This document shows positions 9,075 through 16,027 of a stretch of 25,671 bases of DNA, piece by piece (position 1 is the stretch's first letter; every line of letters begins with the position of its first letter). The notes beneath the pieces were generated by a model. That model was given only the letters and a program-made list of their open reading frames with translations, did no database searches and was not told the origin of the DNA. The stretch comes from CAZUVQ01 sp964623915 (lineage in GTDB: Bacteria > Bacillota > Clostridia > UMGS1883 > UMGS1540): the NCBI GenBank assembly GCA_964623915.1, contig CAZUVQ010000013.1, positions 1-25,671 on the forward strand, read 5' to 3'. The translations under genes were made by a program, and so were the position numbers.

Positions 9075-10373
9075 ATGAAGTTTAAAACTTTTCGTGGCGG
9101 AATTCATCCCGATGATAAGAAAACCGCTACAAACAAACTCCCGATAAAAACGCCGGAGCCTTGTGAAACAATGGTTTATCCTATGGCGCAGCACATTGGT
9201 AAACCATGCATTCCAACGGTAAAAGTAGGTGACTATGTGAAGATGTATCAGGTGATAGGCGAGCCTGACGGTTTCGTCAGTGTGCCTGTTCATTCTTCAG
9301 TTTCAGGAACAGTAAAAGCAGTTGAGCCAATGCTGACTGCGTGTGGGGACATGGTGATGTCCGTAGTTTTGGAAAATGATTTTCTGGATGAGCAAATGGA
9401 TATAACACCGCCGAGGCAAGATGATAAGCTTGCAGATATTGTCTGTGCGGCAGGAATTGTGGGAATGGGGGGTGCAACATTTCCAACACATGTAAAGCTT
9501 TCTCCTCCCGACGATAAAAAAATAGATGTTATAATTGTAAACGGTTCTGAATGTGAGCCTTACATAACGAGTGACCATCGTGTTTTACTTGAAAAACCCG
9601 AAGAAGTGCTTGGCGGCCTTCGTGCTGTCATGGACAGAATGGGTATTTTAAAAGGTGTCATAGCAATTGAAAACAATAAGCCCGATGCGATAACAAAGAT
9701 GAAAGAGGTATCGCAAGGCATTGATAATATAACGGTAGCTGCTCTTAAAACAAAATATCCGCAGGGCAGTGAAAAACAGCTTATTGAGGTTGTTACAGGC
9801 AAACAGGTTCCATCATGTAAACTGCCAATGGATGTAGGCGCAATAGTATTAAATGTTGATACGTGTACAGCAATTTATAATGCAGTTACCTATGGTAAAC
9901 CATTAGTCGAAAGAATAGTAACTGTGGCAGGGAGCGCTATTACTAACCCGGCAAATTACCGTGTTAGAATTGGAACACCCATAAGAAGCTTAATTGAGCT
10001 TTCGGGAGGGGATATATCCCAAATTGCCAAGGTTATCGCAGGAGGACCTATGATGGGTGACGCTATTTGTAGTGTTGATATTCCCATTATCAAAGGAATC
10101 GGTGCCATTACCTGTTTTAATGAAAAGGAAGCTGATACAGGAAAGTGTATCCCATGCATTAGGTGCGGCAGATGTGTTGATGTTTGCCCCATTAACCTAT
10201 TGCCTTTACATTTGTGCAACTACTCCGTTGTACATGATTGGGACACATGCAAAAAATATAATGTTTTAGATTGTATTGAGTGTGGTGCATGTACATATGT
10301 CTGCCCGTCAAGGAGATACCTTGTACATTCAATCCGCCTTGCAAAAAGAATGATTAAAGAGGGGGGAAAATAG
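9075..10373 (+). CDS. rnfC: Ion-translocating oxidoreductase complex subunit C (NADH/FMN subunit)
   Basis: Peripheral subunit of the Rnf complex that holds FMN and exchanges electrons with NAD(H). Rnf couples reduced ferredoxin oxidation to NAD+ reduction with Na+ or H+ export. From the ATG at 9075 the protein has 432 residues. The start is fixed by GAGGTG at 9063-9068; the upstream in-frame GTG lies inside that ribosome site. The family loop GMGGATFPTHVKL and the IIVNGSECEPYITSDHR segment fit the NADH/FMN-binding domain. Two [4Fe-4S] motifs are near the C-terminus: Cys 361, 364, 367, 371 and Cys 400, 403, 406, 410. It opens the rnfCDGEAB order typical of clostridia. It lacks the long Ala-rich tail of gamma-proteobacterial RnfC. 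Confidence 0.97.
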   Translation: MKFKTFRGGIHPDDKKTATNKLPIKTPEPCETMVYPMAQHIGKPCIPTVKVGDYVKMYQVIGEPDGFVSVPVHSSVSGTVKAVEPMLTACGDMVMSVVLENDFLDEQMDITPPRQDDKLADIVCAAGIVGMGGATFPTHVKLSPPDDKKIDVIIVNGSECEPYITSDHRVLLEKPEEVLGGLRAVMDRMGILKGVIAIENNKPDAITKMKEVSQGIDNITVAALKTKYPQGSEKQLIEVVTGKQVPSCKLPMDVGAIVLNVDTCTAIYNAVTYGKPLVERIVTVAGSAITNPANYRVRIGTPIRSLIELSGGDISQIAKVIAGGPMMGDAICSVDIPIIKGIGAITCFNEKEADTGKCIPCIRCGRCVDVCPINLLPLHLCNYSVVHDWDTCKKYNVLDCIECGACTYVCPSRRYLVHSIRLAKRMIKEGGK

Positions 10374-10377
10374 AAAT

Positions 10378-11340
10378 ATGGACAAAAAATTCACGGTATC
10401 TTCATCTCCGCATATAAGAAACACAATAACAACAAATAAGCTCATGTTAAATGTGTTGATTGCCCTTTTACCAACAATAATAGCTTCTGCAATTATTTTC
10501 GGATATAAGTCATTAATTATTGTTTTGTTTTCTATGATAAGTGCGGCTGTATTTGAATTTCTATGGCAGTTTTTATTAAAAAAAGAATCATCTTTGGGTG
10601 ATTTTTCAGCACTCGTTACTGGTATGCTGATAGGGCTTAATATGCCTGTGAGCGTTCCGCTTTGGGCAGTATTTATCGGAAACGGTTTTGCTATAATAAT
10701 TGTTAAGCAGCTGTTCGGCGGTCTTGGTCATAATTTTATGAATCCCGCCATGGCTGCGAGGGTATTTCTCACATCATCGTGGGCAAAGCATATGACAACA
10801 TGGACAGCTCCGCTAACGGGTATGGCAGATGCTACTGCTGCAGCAACATCTTCCGCCACAGTTTCAGATGCGGTTTCATCTGCAACAGTTCTTACAGGAA
10901 AATTAAATATTGGATTGCTTGATGCGTTTTTAGGAAATATGCCGGGCTGTATAGGTGAGGTTTCTGCTCTTGCCTTATTAATAGGAGGTATATATCTTAT
11001 TGCGACAAGGACAATAAAACCATGGATTCCCCTTGCGTTTATAGGAACGGTATTTATTTTCACAGCAATTGCAGGAGAAAATCCACTTATGCAGATTCTT
11101 TCAGGAGGGCTTTTCCTCGGCGCATTCTTTATGGCTACGGATTATGTTACAAGCCCTGTCACAGCGTGGGGACAGATAATAATGGGAATTGGCTGCGGAA
11201 TAATAACAGTAATAATAAGGCTTTATTCAAACAGTTACCCCGAAGGTGTGTCTTTTGCAATACTGCTTATGAATGCTGCTACGCCACTTATAGATAAAGC
11301 AACAATACCCAAAATATACGGGGAGGTGCGCCATGGTTAA
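10378..11340 (+). CDS. rnfD: Ion-translocating oxidoreductase complex subunit D
   Basis: Membrane subunit carrying covalent FMN and part of the ion path. The 320 residues have 8-9 predicted membrane helices. Family hallmarks are SPHIRNTITTNKLMLNVLIALLP at the N-terminus, FGGLGHNFMNPAMAARVFL near 113-131 and the FMATDYVTSPVT and PEGVSFAILLMNAATPLID segments near the end. The flavinylation site is most likely Thr170 in DAVSSATVL, matching the family S-x-A-T form. A second SSAT copy ends at Thr161, nine residues earlier. The ATG at 10378 follows GAGGGGGGAAAA, five bases after the rnfC stop. It overlaps rnfG by eight bases. Confidence 0.96.
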   Translation: MDKKFTVSSSPHIRNTITTNKLMLNVLIALLPTIIASAIIFGYKSLIIVLFSMISAAVFEFLWQFLLKKESSLGDFSALVTGMLIGLNMPVSVPLWAVFIGNGFAIIIVKQLFGGLGHNFMNPAMAARVFLTSSWAKHMTTWTAPLTGMADATAAATSSATVSDAVSSATVLTGKLNIGLLDAFLGNMPGCIGEVSALALLIGGIYLIATRTIKPWIPLAFIGTVFIFTAIAGENPLMQILSGGLFLGAFFMATDYVTSPVTAWGQIIMGIGCGIITVIIRLYSNSYPEGVSFAILLMNAATPLIDKATIPKIYGEVRHG

Positions 11341-11872
11341 AAATATGATAAAGCTCGGCACCACACTTTTTCTGATAGCATTTTTAACAACAGCATTGCT
11401 TGCTTTTGTAAACCATACAACAAGTTCTGTAATAGAATCTAATACTATTGCAGCGGAAAACAGCTCAAGAGAAGAACTTATAGACGCTGATGACTTTTTG
11501 GATATTGGTGACGGTATATATGAAGGAACAAAAAACGGAAAAACTTCGGGTTACTGTGTCAATGTGTCCCCTGTAAGTAAATATGGTGGAGAAATGCAGA
11601 TGATGGTGGGAATTAACAATGATATGAGTGTTACGGGGATAAAAATAATCAGCCACAACGAAACGCCCGGGCTTGGCGCAAATGCAACAGACCCTGAGTT
11701 TACGAAGAAGCTTATTGGCAAAAAACATCCCGTTAACGTTAATAAAAATGGAAACTCAGATGAAAACCAAATAGATGCCATATCAGGCGCAACGCTTACA
11801 TCACAAGCTGTTGCAGATGGTATTAATGAGGCTTTTGAAAAGATAAAAGCCAAAGGATTGGGGGAAAAGTAA
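11333..11872 (+). CDS. rnfG: Ion-translocating oxidoreductase complex subunit G (FMN subunit)
   Basis: Membrane-anchored flavoprotein of Rnf with covalently bound FMN, facing outside the membrane. The 179 residues contain one N-terminal helix (about 9-27) followed by an FMN-binding domain. The flavin attachment motif is SGAT at 151-154 (DAISGATLTSQAV), with Thr154 as the predicted acceptor. GIKIISHNETPGLGANATDP (103-122) is the other family signature. The ATG at 11333 overlaps rnfD, with GGGGAGG upstream as ribosome site. A separate flavin transferase (ApbE) would be needed for loading; none is in the window. Confidence 0.96.
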   Translation: MVKNMIKLGTTLFLIAFLTTALLAFVNHTTSSVIESNTIAAENSSREELIDADDFLDIGDGIYEGTKNGKTSGYCVNVSPVSKYGGEMQMMVGINNDMSVTGIKIISHNETPGLGANATDPEFTKKLIGKKHPVNVNKNGNSDENQIDAISGATLTSQAVADGINEAFEKIKAKGLGEK

Positions 11873-12468
11873 TGCTTAAAATATTAAAGGATGGAATAAT
11901 AAAAAATAATCCAACTTTTGTGCTGCTTTTAGGGATGTGCCCGACGCTTGCAACAACAACCTCCCTTGAAAACGGCTTCGGTATGGGCATTTCTGCAGCA
12001 GTTGTTTTAATCTGTTCAAACATAGCCATTTCTCTTTTGCGCAAGGTAATTCCACAGAATGTAAGGATTGCGGCATATGTTGTTATTATAGCAGGCTTTG
12101 TAACAATAGTTGAAATGCTTTTAAAGGCTTATGTGCCTTCCTTATATAAACAGCTTGGAATTTTTATACCGCTGATTGTTGTAAACTGCATAATTTTAGC
12201 CCGTGCAGAGGCATTTGCATCCAAAAACAGCGTTTTAAAATCAGCAATTGACGGGCTTGGTACGGGCATCGGCTTTACTCTTGCCCTGTCACTCATAGCA
12301 ATAGTGAGAGAAATTTTAGGTAACGGTACTATCCTCGGGTATAATCTGTTCGGTGAAAGCTTTCAGTCAGCAACTATGATTGTATTGGCTCCCGGTGGAT
12401 TTCTCACATTAGGCTTGATTCTTGGAATAATTAATTTGATAACAGCAAAAAGGAGGGCACGCAGATGA
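11872..12468 (+). CDS. rnfE: Ion-translocating oxidoreductase complex subunit E
   Basis: Integral membrane subunit of Rnf with six predicted helices in 198 residues. Together with RnfA it is known to hold an intramembrane [2Fe-2S] cluster. The conserved Cys23 (LLLGMCPTLATTTS) and Cys106 (IVVNCIILARAEAFA) are present, one in each half of the inverted-repeat fold. The start ATG shares its A with the rnfG TAA stop, and GGGGGAAAAG precedes it, implying coupled translation. Its end overlaps rnfA by four bases (ATGA). Confidence 0.96.
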   Translation: MLKILKDGIIKNNPTFVLLLGMCPTLATTTSLENGFGMGISAAVVLICSNIAISLLRKVIPQNVRIAAYVVIIAGFVTIVEMLLKAYVPSLYKQLGIFIPLIVVNCIILARAEAFASKNSVLKSAIDGLGTGIGFTLALSLIAIVREILGNGTILGYNLFGESFQSATMIVLAPGGFLTLGLILGIINLITAKRRARR

Positions 12469-13037
12469 ACCTTATAACCATTGCAATCAGTGCGATTTTC
12501 ATAAACAATTTTGTGCTTGTTAAGTTTTACGGAATCTGTCCTTTCTTAGGTGTTTCAAAAAAGGTTGAAACTGCTGTTGGTATGGGGATGGCTGTAACCT
12601 TTGTAATGACAATAGCATCTATAATGACTTATCTTGTGGGTACTTATATTTTGGCACCCTTGCACATTGATTATTTGCAGACAGTATCATACATATTGAT
12701 GATAGCTGCGCTTGTTCAGTTTGTAGAGATGTTTTTGCAGAAAACAAGCCCGTCTTTATACTCTGCACTTGGAATATATCTACCTCTTATTACAACTAAC
12801 TGTGCTGTTTTAGCTGTAACGCTATTAAATTCACAAAATGGCTATGATTTTATGGAATCAGTTGTTTACGGTGCAACGGCAGGAATTGGGTTTATGCTTG
12901 CGATTGTTCTTTTTGCAGGCGTACGGGAACGACTTGAAACCTCGCCAATCCCCGAACCATTCAAGGGTTTTCCAAATGCGTTGATTTCGGCAGCACTACT
13001 GGCAATGGCGTTCTTAGGCTTTCAGGGCCTTATGTAA
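12465..13037 (+). CDS. rnfA: Ion-translocating oxidoreductase complex subunit A
   Basis: Integral membrane partner of RnfE, 190 residues and six predicted helices. Cluster-ligand cysteines are Cys25 (VKFYGICPFLGVSKK) and Cys113 (LITTNCAVLAVTLL), pseudosymmetric to those of RnfE. The C-terminal VRERLETSPIPEPFKGFPNALISAALLAMAF region is typical of RnfA, where RnfE has a different tail. The ATGA overlap with rnfE and AAAGGAGGG upstream suggest coupled, roughly equal synthesis of the pair. Confidence 0.96.
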   Translation: MNLITIAISAIFINNFVLVKFYGICPFLGVSKKVETAVGMGMAVTFVMTIASIMTYLVGTYILAPLHIDYLQTVSYILMIAALVQFVEMFLQKTSPSLYSALGIYLPLITTNCAVLAVTLLNSQNGYDFMESVVYGATAGIGFMLAIVLFAGVRERLETSPIPEPFKGFPNALISAALLAMAFLGFQGLM

Positions 13038-13049
13038 GGAGGAAAGAAA

Positions 13050-13847
13050 ATGGAAAGTATACTAATTCCCGCCTTATGGGTGGGTGGAATAGCATTGGCA
13101 CTTGGTATAATCTTGGCGGTGGCATCTCACATTTTTCAAGTACAAACTGATGAAAGAGTTCCTGCCATTACAGAAGCATTACCCGGCGCAAATTGTGGCT
13201 GTTGCGGTTTTTCGGGCTGTTCGGCATATGCAGCAGCAATTGTAGATAGCGGTGCAAATATTGGTCTTTGTCCTGCCGGCGGAAAATCCGCAATTGATGA
13301 AATATCACAAATCATGGGTGTTGAGGCTTCTTCATTTGTAGAAAAAAAAGCATTTGTTCTTTGCGGAGGTGATTGCAACAAGGCAAAGTCCAAATATAAT
13401 TACGATGGAATATATGATTGCGCTGCTGCCGCTAATGTCGCCAATGGTCCGAAAAGTTGTACATACGGTTGTCTTGGCCTTGGAAGTTGCGTAAGTGTAT
13501 GTGCATATGATGCCATATCAATTCAAAACGGGATTGCGGTTGTTGACCAAATCAAATGCACTGCATGCGGAATGTGTGTTAAGGCTTGCCCGAGAAGCAT
13601 TATTGAGCTAAAACCATACGAAAATGATTTCGCCGTTAAATGCGTTAGCAAGGATAAAGGAGCTGTTGTCAGGAAATACTGTGGAGTGGGATGTATCGGA
13701 TGTAAAATCTGTGAAAATGTGTGCCCTGTTTCGGCAATAGTTGTTGACGGCGTTGCAAAAGTAGATTATAATAAATGCATAAAATGTGGGGTATGCGCTG
13801 AAAAATGTCCTTCTAAAGCTATTACTATAGGAGTGATTAATTATTAA
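13050..13847 (+). CDS. rnfB: Ion-translocating oxidoreductase complex subunit B (ferredoxin-type)
   Basis: Membrane-anchored iron-sulfur subunit, the likely entry point for electrons from reduced ferredoxin. The 265 residues begin with one helix (about 5-28), then the RnfB cluster motif ANCGCCGFSGC near 48-58. Four ferredoxin-like cysteine groups follow: CTYGCLGLGSCVSVC, CTACGMCVKACP, CGVGCIGCKICENVCP and CIKCGVCAEKCP. This cysteine-rich clostridial form is richer in clusters than the proteobacterial one. AAGGAGGAAAG precedes the ATG. The TAA stop (13845-13847) overlaps the presumed AUU start of ldh, and the ldh ribosome site lies inside the last rnfB codons. Confidence 0.97.
   Translation: MESILIPALWVGGIALALGIILAVASHIFQVQTDERVPAITEALPGANCGCCGFSGCSAYAAAIVDSGANIGLCPAGGKSAIDEISQIMGVEASSFVEKKAFVLCGGDCNKAKSKYNYDGIYDCAAAANVANGPKSCTYGCLGLGSCVSVCAYDAISIQNGIAVVDQIKCTACGMCVKACPRSIIELKPYENDFAVKCVSKDKGAVVRKYCGVGCIGCKICENVCPVSAIVVDGVAKVDYNKCIKCGVCAEKCPSKAITIGVINY
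13829..13833 (+). promoter_or_regulatory. Shine-Dalgarno that fixes the unusual ldh start
   Basis: AGGAG sits nine bases upstream of ATT at 13843 and six upstream of ATT at 13840. No ATG, GTG, TTG or CTG exists in the ldh frame between the TGA at 13834-13836 and the Rossmann strand. This site therefore supports initiation at an AUU codon. Confidence 0.7.
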
Positions 13848-14799
13848 AAAACAAAAGCTTGTTGTAATTGGTGCAGGCAATGTAGGTGCCGCTATTGCAT
13901 ATACTGCAATGCTGCGCGGTATTTTTAACGATATTGTAATTATTGACATTAACAGGGAAAAGGCTGAGGGTGAAGCTCTTGATATGATGCATGGTGTACC
14001 ATTTGTTGCGCCCTGTGATGTTAAAGCAGGGGATTATTCTGACTGCCGTAGTGCTGATGTAATTATGATTACAGCCGGTGCGGCGCAAAAACAAGGTGAA
14101 ACAAGGCGTGAATTGCTTTCGAAAAATGCGAAAATTTTTAAAAGCATTGTAAACGAAGCAATAAAATATTGCTCAAAGAAAACAATTTTTATGGTTGTTA
14201 CAAATCCTTGTGACCCTCTTGCATATATTACATGGAAAATTTCCGGTCTGCCCAAAAACAGAGTAATCGGAACGGGAACAGTTCTGGACACGTCACGCTT
14301 TAAGTACGCACTTGCAGAACACACAAATATTGACCCGAGGGATATAGATGCTTATGTGTTGGGTGAGCACGGGGACAGCGAAATTCCGGCGTGGAGCAAA
14401 ACTACCATTGCAGGATTATCTGTTCCGGAGTTTTGTGTTACATGCGGCAAATGCGGCGGAAAACGAATGGAAACCATATTTGAAAGTGTGAAAAATGCTG
14501 CTTATGAAATAATCAGAAAAAAAGGCTCAACCTCATATGCCATTGCCCTGTCTGCAAACAAAATTGCTGAGGCAATTGCGCTTGATTCAAATTCAATACT
14601 AACTGTATCTTTATGCCCTTCAGGCGAATACGGGCTTGAGGATGTTTATATAGGCGTTCCGGCAGTTATAAATTCCAAGGGAGTATCGCAAATACCGGAG
14701 TTGCCTCTGACAAGAATGGAATATGAAGGTCTTCATTCATCAGCAAAAATAATCAAAAAAGCAATCATGGAGGCGGAGGATGTATGGCGAAAAGGTTAG
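13843..14799 (+). CDS. ldh: L-lactate dehydrogenase (NAD-dependent), apparent AUU start
   Basis: Reduces pyruvate to L-lactate with NADH; cytoplasmic. From ATT at 13843 the protein has 318 residues, the usual length, and begins (M)KKQKLVVIGAGNVG, so the NAD-binding GAGNVG falls at residues 10-15. The first ATG (13909) would delete that motif. Substrate residues identify LDH rather than malate dehydrogenase: Gln82 in AAQKQGETR (structural Gln102), Arg88, Asp149 and Arg152 in LDTSR, and catalytic His176 in GEHGDSE. A small Cys group, CVTCGKC at 198-204, lies in a surface-variable segment. It overlaps rnfB and the next gene, so it belongs to the rnf transcript. Malate dehydrogenase is the main alternative and is unlikely. 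Confidence 0.9.
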   Translation: MKKQKLVVIGAGNVGAAIAYTAMLRGIFNDIVIIDINREKAEGEALDMMHGVPFVAPCDVKAGDYSDCRSADVIMITAGAAQKQGETRRELLSKNAKIFKSIVNEAIKYCSKKTIFMVVTNPCDPLAYITWKISGLPKNRVIGTGTVLDTSRFKYALAEHTNIDPRDIDAYVLGEHGDSEIPAWSKTTIAGLSVPEFCVTCGKCGGKRMETIFESVKNAAYEIIRKKGSTSYAIALSANKIAEAIALDSNSILTVSLCPSGEYGLEDVYIGVPAVINSKGVSQIPELPLTRMEYEGLHSSAKIIKKAIMEAEDVWRKG

Positions 14800-15617
14800 A
14801 AAGCCTCTTATATGTTTTTTTGTATCTTGTAATCTTCGTATTTTCACAGCTCGCCTCCATTGTGATGATACCGTTATGCAATACCATATTGAAGCTTATA
14901 AACGGATATACAAATCCCGACAGTTTAATAGCGTTTTTTCTTGCATCGGTAGACAGGGTTGATAAAGGCTCTGTAGTAGTGCTCGTTTCTTCCATGGTGC
15001 TTTCTGTTTTGATTTTCATGTATGTCATGAAAATCAGGAACAGGTCGTGGAAAAAGGCGATATTAAAGAAAACACTTGGTGCAAGAGAAATTATAGCCAG
15101 CTTTTTTTTAGCATACGGCCTTAATATTTTGGCAATAGAAATAACGGCGCAACCGTTTTTTGAAAGGTTTGTGGTTGATTATGATACTACAATTACATCA
15201 ATTGTAACCGGAGATGTGTATGTTATTTTCCTGATAGTCGGAATACTTGCGCCTATTTTTGAAGAGCTGATGTATCGTGGAGTTGTTTTAAATGAGCTCT
15301 CATCAGCAAGGCCGTTTTTATTGGCAAATCTATTACAGGCAGCGGTTTTCGGTATTATGCACATGAATGTTATTCAGGGAACATACGCTTTCGTAATTGG
15401 CTTTATTTTAGGATATGCTTATAAAATTACAAAAAGTATATATATGACAATGCTCACGCATTTTTTGTTCAACGCGTCAAATCTTTTGGTAGCAGATTAC
15501 ATAAGCTTGCTTTTTAACAGACAGTTTTTTTTATCAAGCGGATTTGCTGCAATTTTAATTTCATTTCTATTAATGAGTCGTTTTTTACGACATAAACATA
15601 TAAGAGCTGGGGTTTAA
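14784..15617 (+). CDS. CPBP family intramembrane glutamic protease
   Basis: Multi-pass membrane protein of the CAAX-protease/bacteriocin-processing (CPBP, ABI) family. The 277 residues have about eight hydrophobic segments. The catalytic motifs are intact: EELMYRG with Glu160-Glu161 and Arg165, FGIMHMN with His193, and THFLFNASN with His226 and Asn230. Family members process prenylated or other membrane peptides and some confer bacteriocin immunity; the substrate here cannot be deduced. The ATG at 14784 lies inside ldh and follows a strong GGAGGCGGAGG, so it is translationally coupled. It is the last gene of the rnf transcript, with no obvious functional link to Rnf. Its stop codon lies inside the terminator. 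Confidence 0.88.
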   Translation: MAKRLESLLYVFLYLVIFVFSQLASIVMIPLCNTILKLINGYTNPDSLIAFFLASVDRVDKGSVVVLVSSMVLSVLIFMYVMKIRNRSWKKAILKKTLGAREIIASFFLAYGLNILAIEITAQPFFERFVVDYDTTITSIVTGDVYVIFLIVGILAPIFEELMYRGVVLNELSSARPFLLANLLQAAVFGIMHMNVIQGTYAFVIGFILGYAYKITKSIYMTMLTHFLFNASNLLVADYISLLFNRQFFLSSGFAAILISFLLMSRFLRHKHIRAGV

Positions 15618-15629
15618 CCCGGCTCTTTA
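15603..15629 (+). terminator. Terminator ending the rnf-ldh-CPBP operon
   Basis: AGAGCTGGG (15603-15611) pairs with CCCGGCTCT (15618-15626) with one G-U pair and a small GTTTAA loop, then TTTAT. The stem includes the stop codon of the protease gene. The T tract is short, so some readthrough is possible. Confidence 0.65.
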
Positions 15630-15692
15630 TAGTTATTCAACATAAATTCATCTTATTCAAATAACATTATATTGCCCTAAATTAAAATTATA

Positions 15693-15721
15693 TTGACAAA
15701 TTTATGCTTTGCGAATATAAT
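15693..15721 (+). promoter_or_regulatory. Perfect-consensus sigma-A promoter for the glmS operon
   Basis: TTGACA at 15693-15698, exactly 17 bases, then TATAAT at 15716-15721: both hexamers match the consensus fully. Transcription should start near 15728, about 58 bases before the ribozyme cleavage site. Such a strong promoter fits a gene controlled after transcription by a ribozyme. Between the previous terminator and this promoter (15630-15692) I see only AT-rich DNA. Confidence 0.92.
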
Positions 15722-15785
15722 ATTTATCATGAAGACCTTATCGCAACCATATTATAGGGAAAGGAGAAAAAGCTTCGCAAAAAAA

Positions 15786-15917
15786 AGCGCCCGGGCCGGC
15801 TTGCGAGGTCGGTTGACGAGGTTGGGGAGTATCGAAAGATTCGGCGGAAGCCCCACGGCTGGTATGTCGACAGCAAAGCAGTAAAAATGCGGAGCAATCC
15901 GTAAACAGAGGGCTTTG
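15786..15917 (+). ncRNA. glmS ribozyme (glucosamine-6-phosphate activated)
   Basis: Self-cleaving riboswitch in the glmS 5' leader. In this family, glucosamine-6-phosphate acts as a cofactor for cleavage, which destabilises the mRNA. The conserved core is easily read: AGCGCC at the cleavage site (A15786/G15787), GGTTGACGAGG, a TATCGA segment, TTCGGCGGA, then CCCC-ACGGCTG. Complementary arms support the fold: GGCCGGCT with GGTCGGTT, TGGGG with CCCCA, GCTG with CAGC, and CAAAGC (15873-15878) with GCTTTG (15912-15917). The last encloses CGGA-GCAA-TCCG, a GNRA tetraloop hairpin. It lies between the promoter and glmS, as required. A short open frame across this region is an artefact. Confidence 0.96.
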
Positions 15918-15947
15918 TAATACATATTATAAATAAATAAATAAAAA

Positions 15948-16017
15948 TATCATAATGTGCTGCCGCAGGTGACGGTGACTTTATGATAGTTCTTTTCCTG
16001 CGGCAGTGCCGGAAGGA
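15948..16017 (+). promoter_or_regulatory. Hairpin with pseudoknot topology before the glmS ribosome site
   Basis: Between ribozyme and glmS, CTGCCGCAGG (15960-15969) pairs perfectly with CCTGCGGCAG (15997-16006), extendable outward by three pairs to 15957/16009. A second perfect 8-bp pair, TATCATAA (15948-15955) with TTATGATA (15981-15988), interleaves with it. The order A1-B1-A2-B2 is that of an H-type pseudoknot. No T tract follows, so it is not a terminator. The Shine-Dalgarno GGAAGGA (16011-16017) starts two bases later. Function is unknown; effects on translation or on stability of the cleaved mRNA are inference. Confidence 0.6.
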
Positions 16018-16027
16018 TTTGATTAAT

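Noticed and set aside
9069..9802. Several minus-strand open frames inside rnfC and elsewhere
   Set aside because: They overlap well-supported genes, lack ribosome sites and recognisable domains, and are shadows of the coding strand.
13845..13852. Production of LDH by frameshifting from rnfB on the A6 run
   Set aside because: The rnfB TAA stop precedes almost all of the A run, so ribosomes in the rnfB frame cannot slip on it before terminating.
15693..15884. Small open reading frame of about 63 codons before glmS
   Set aside because: It begins within the -35 box and runs through the glmS ribozyme core; the sequence is fully explained by the promoter and the RNA.
15957..16009. Hairpin before glmS as an intrinsic terminator
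   Set aside because: The stem is strong, but the following bases (CGGAAGGATTTG) contain no T tract and include the ribosome site.
15983..16027. Longer GlmS start at the in-frame ATG 15983
   Set aside because: GlmS needs cysteine directly after the initiator residue, so only GTG at 16028 gives an active enzyme. The extra segment lies in the hairpin.
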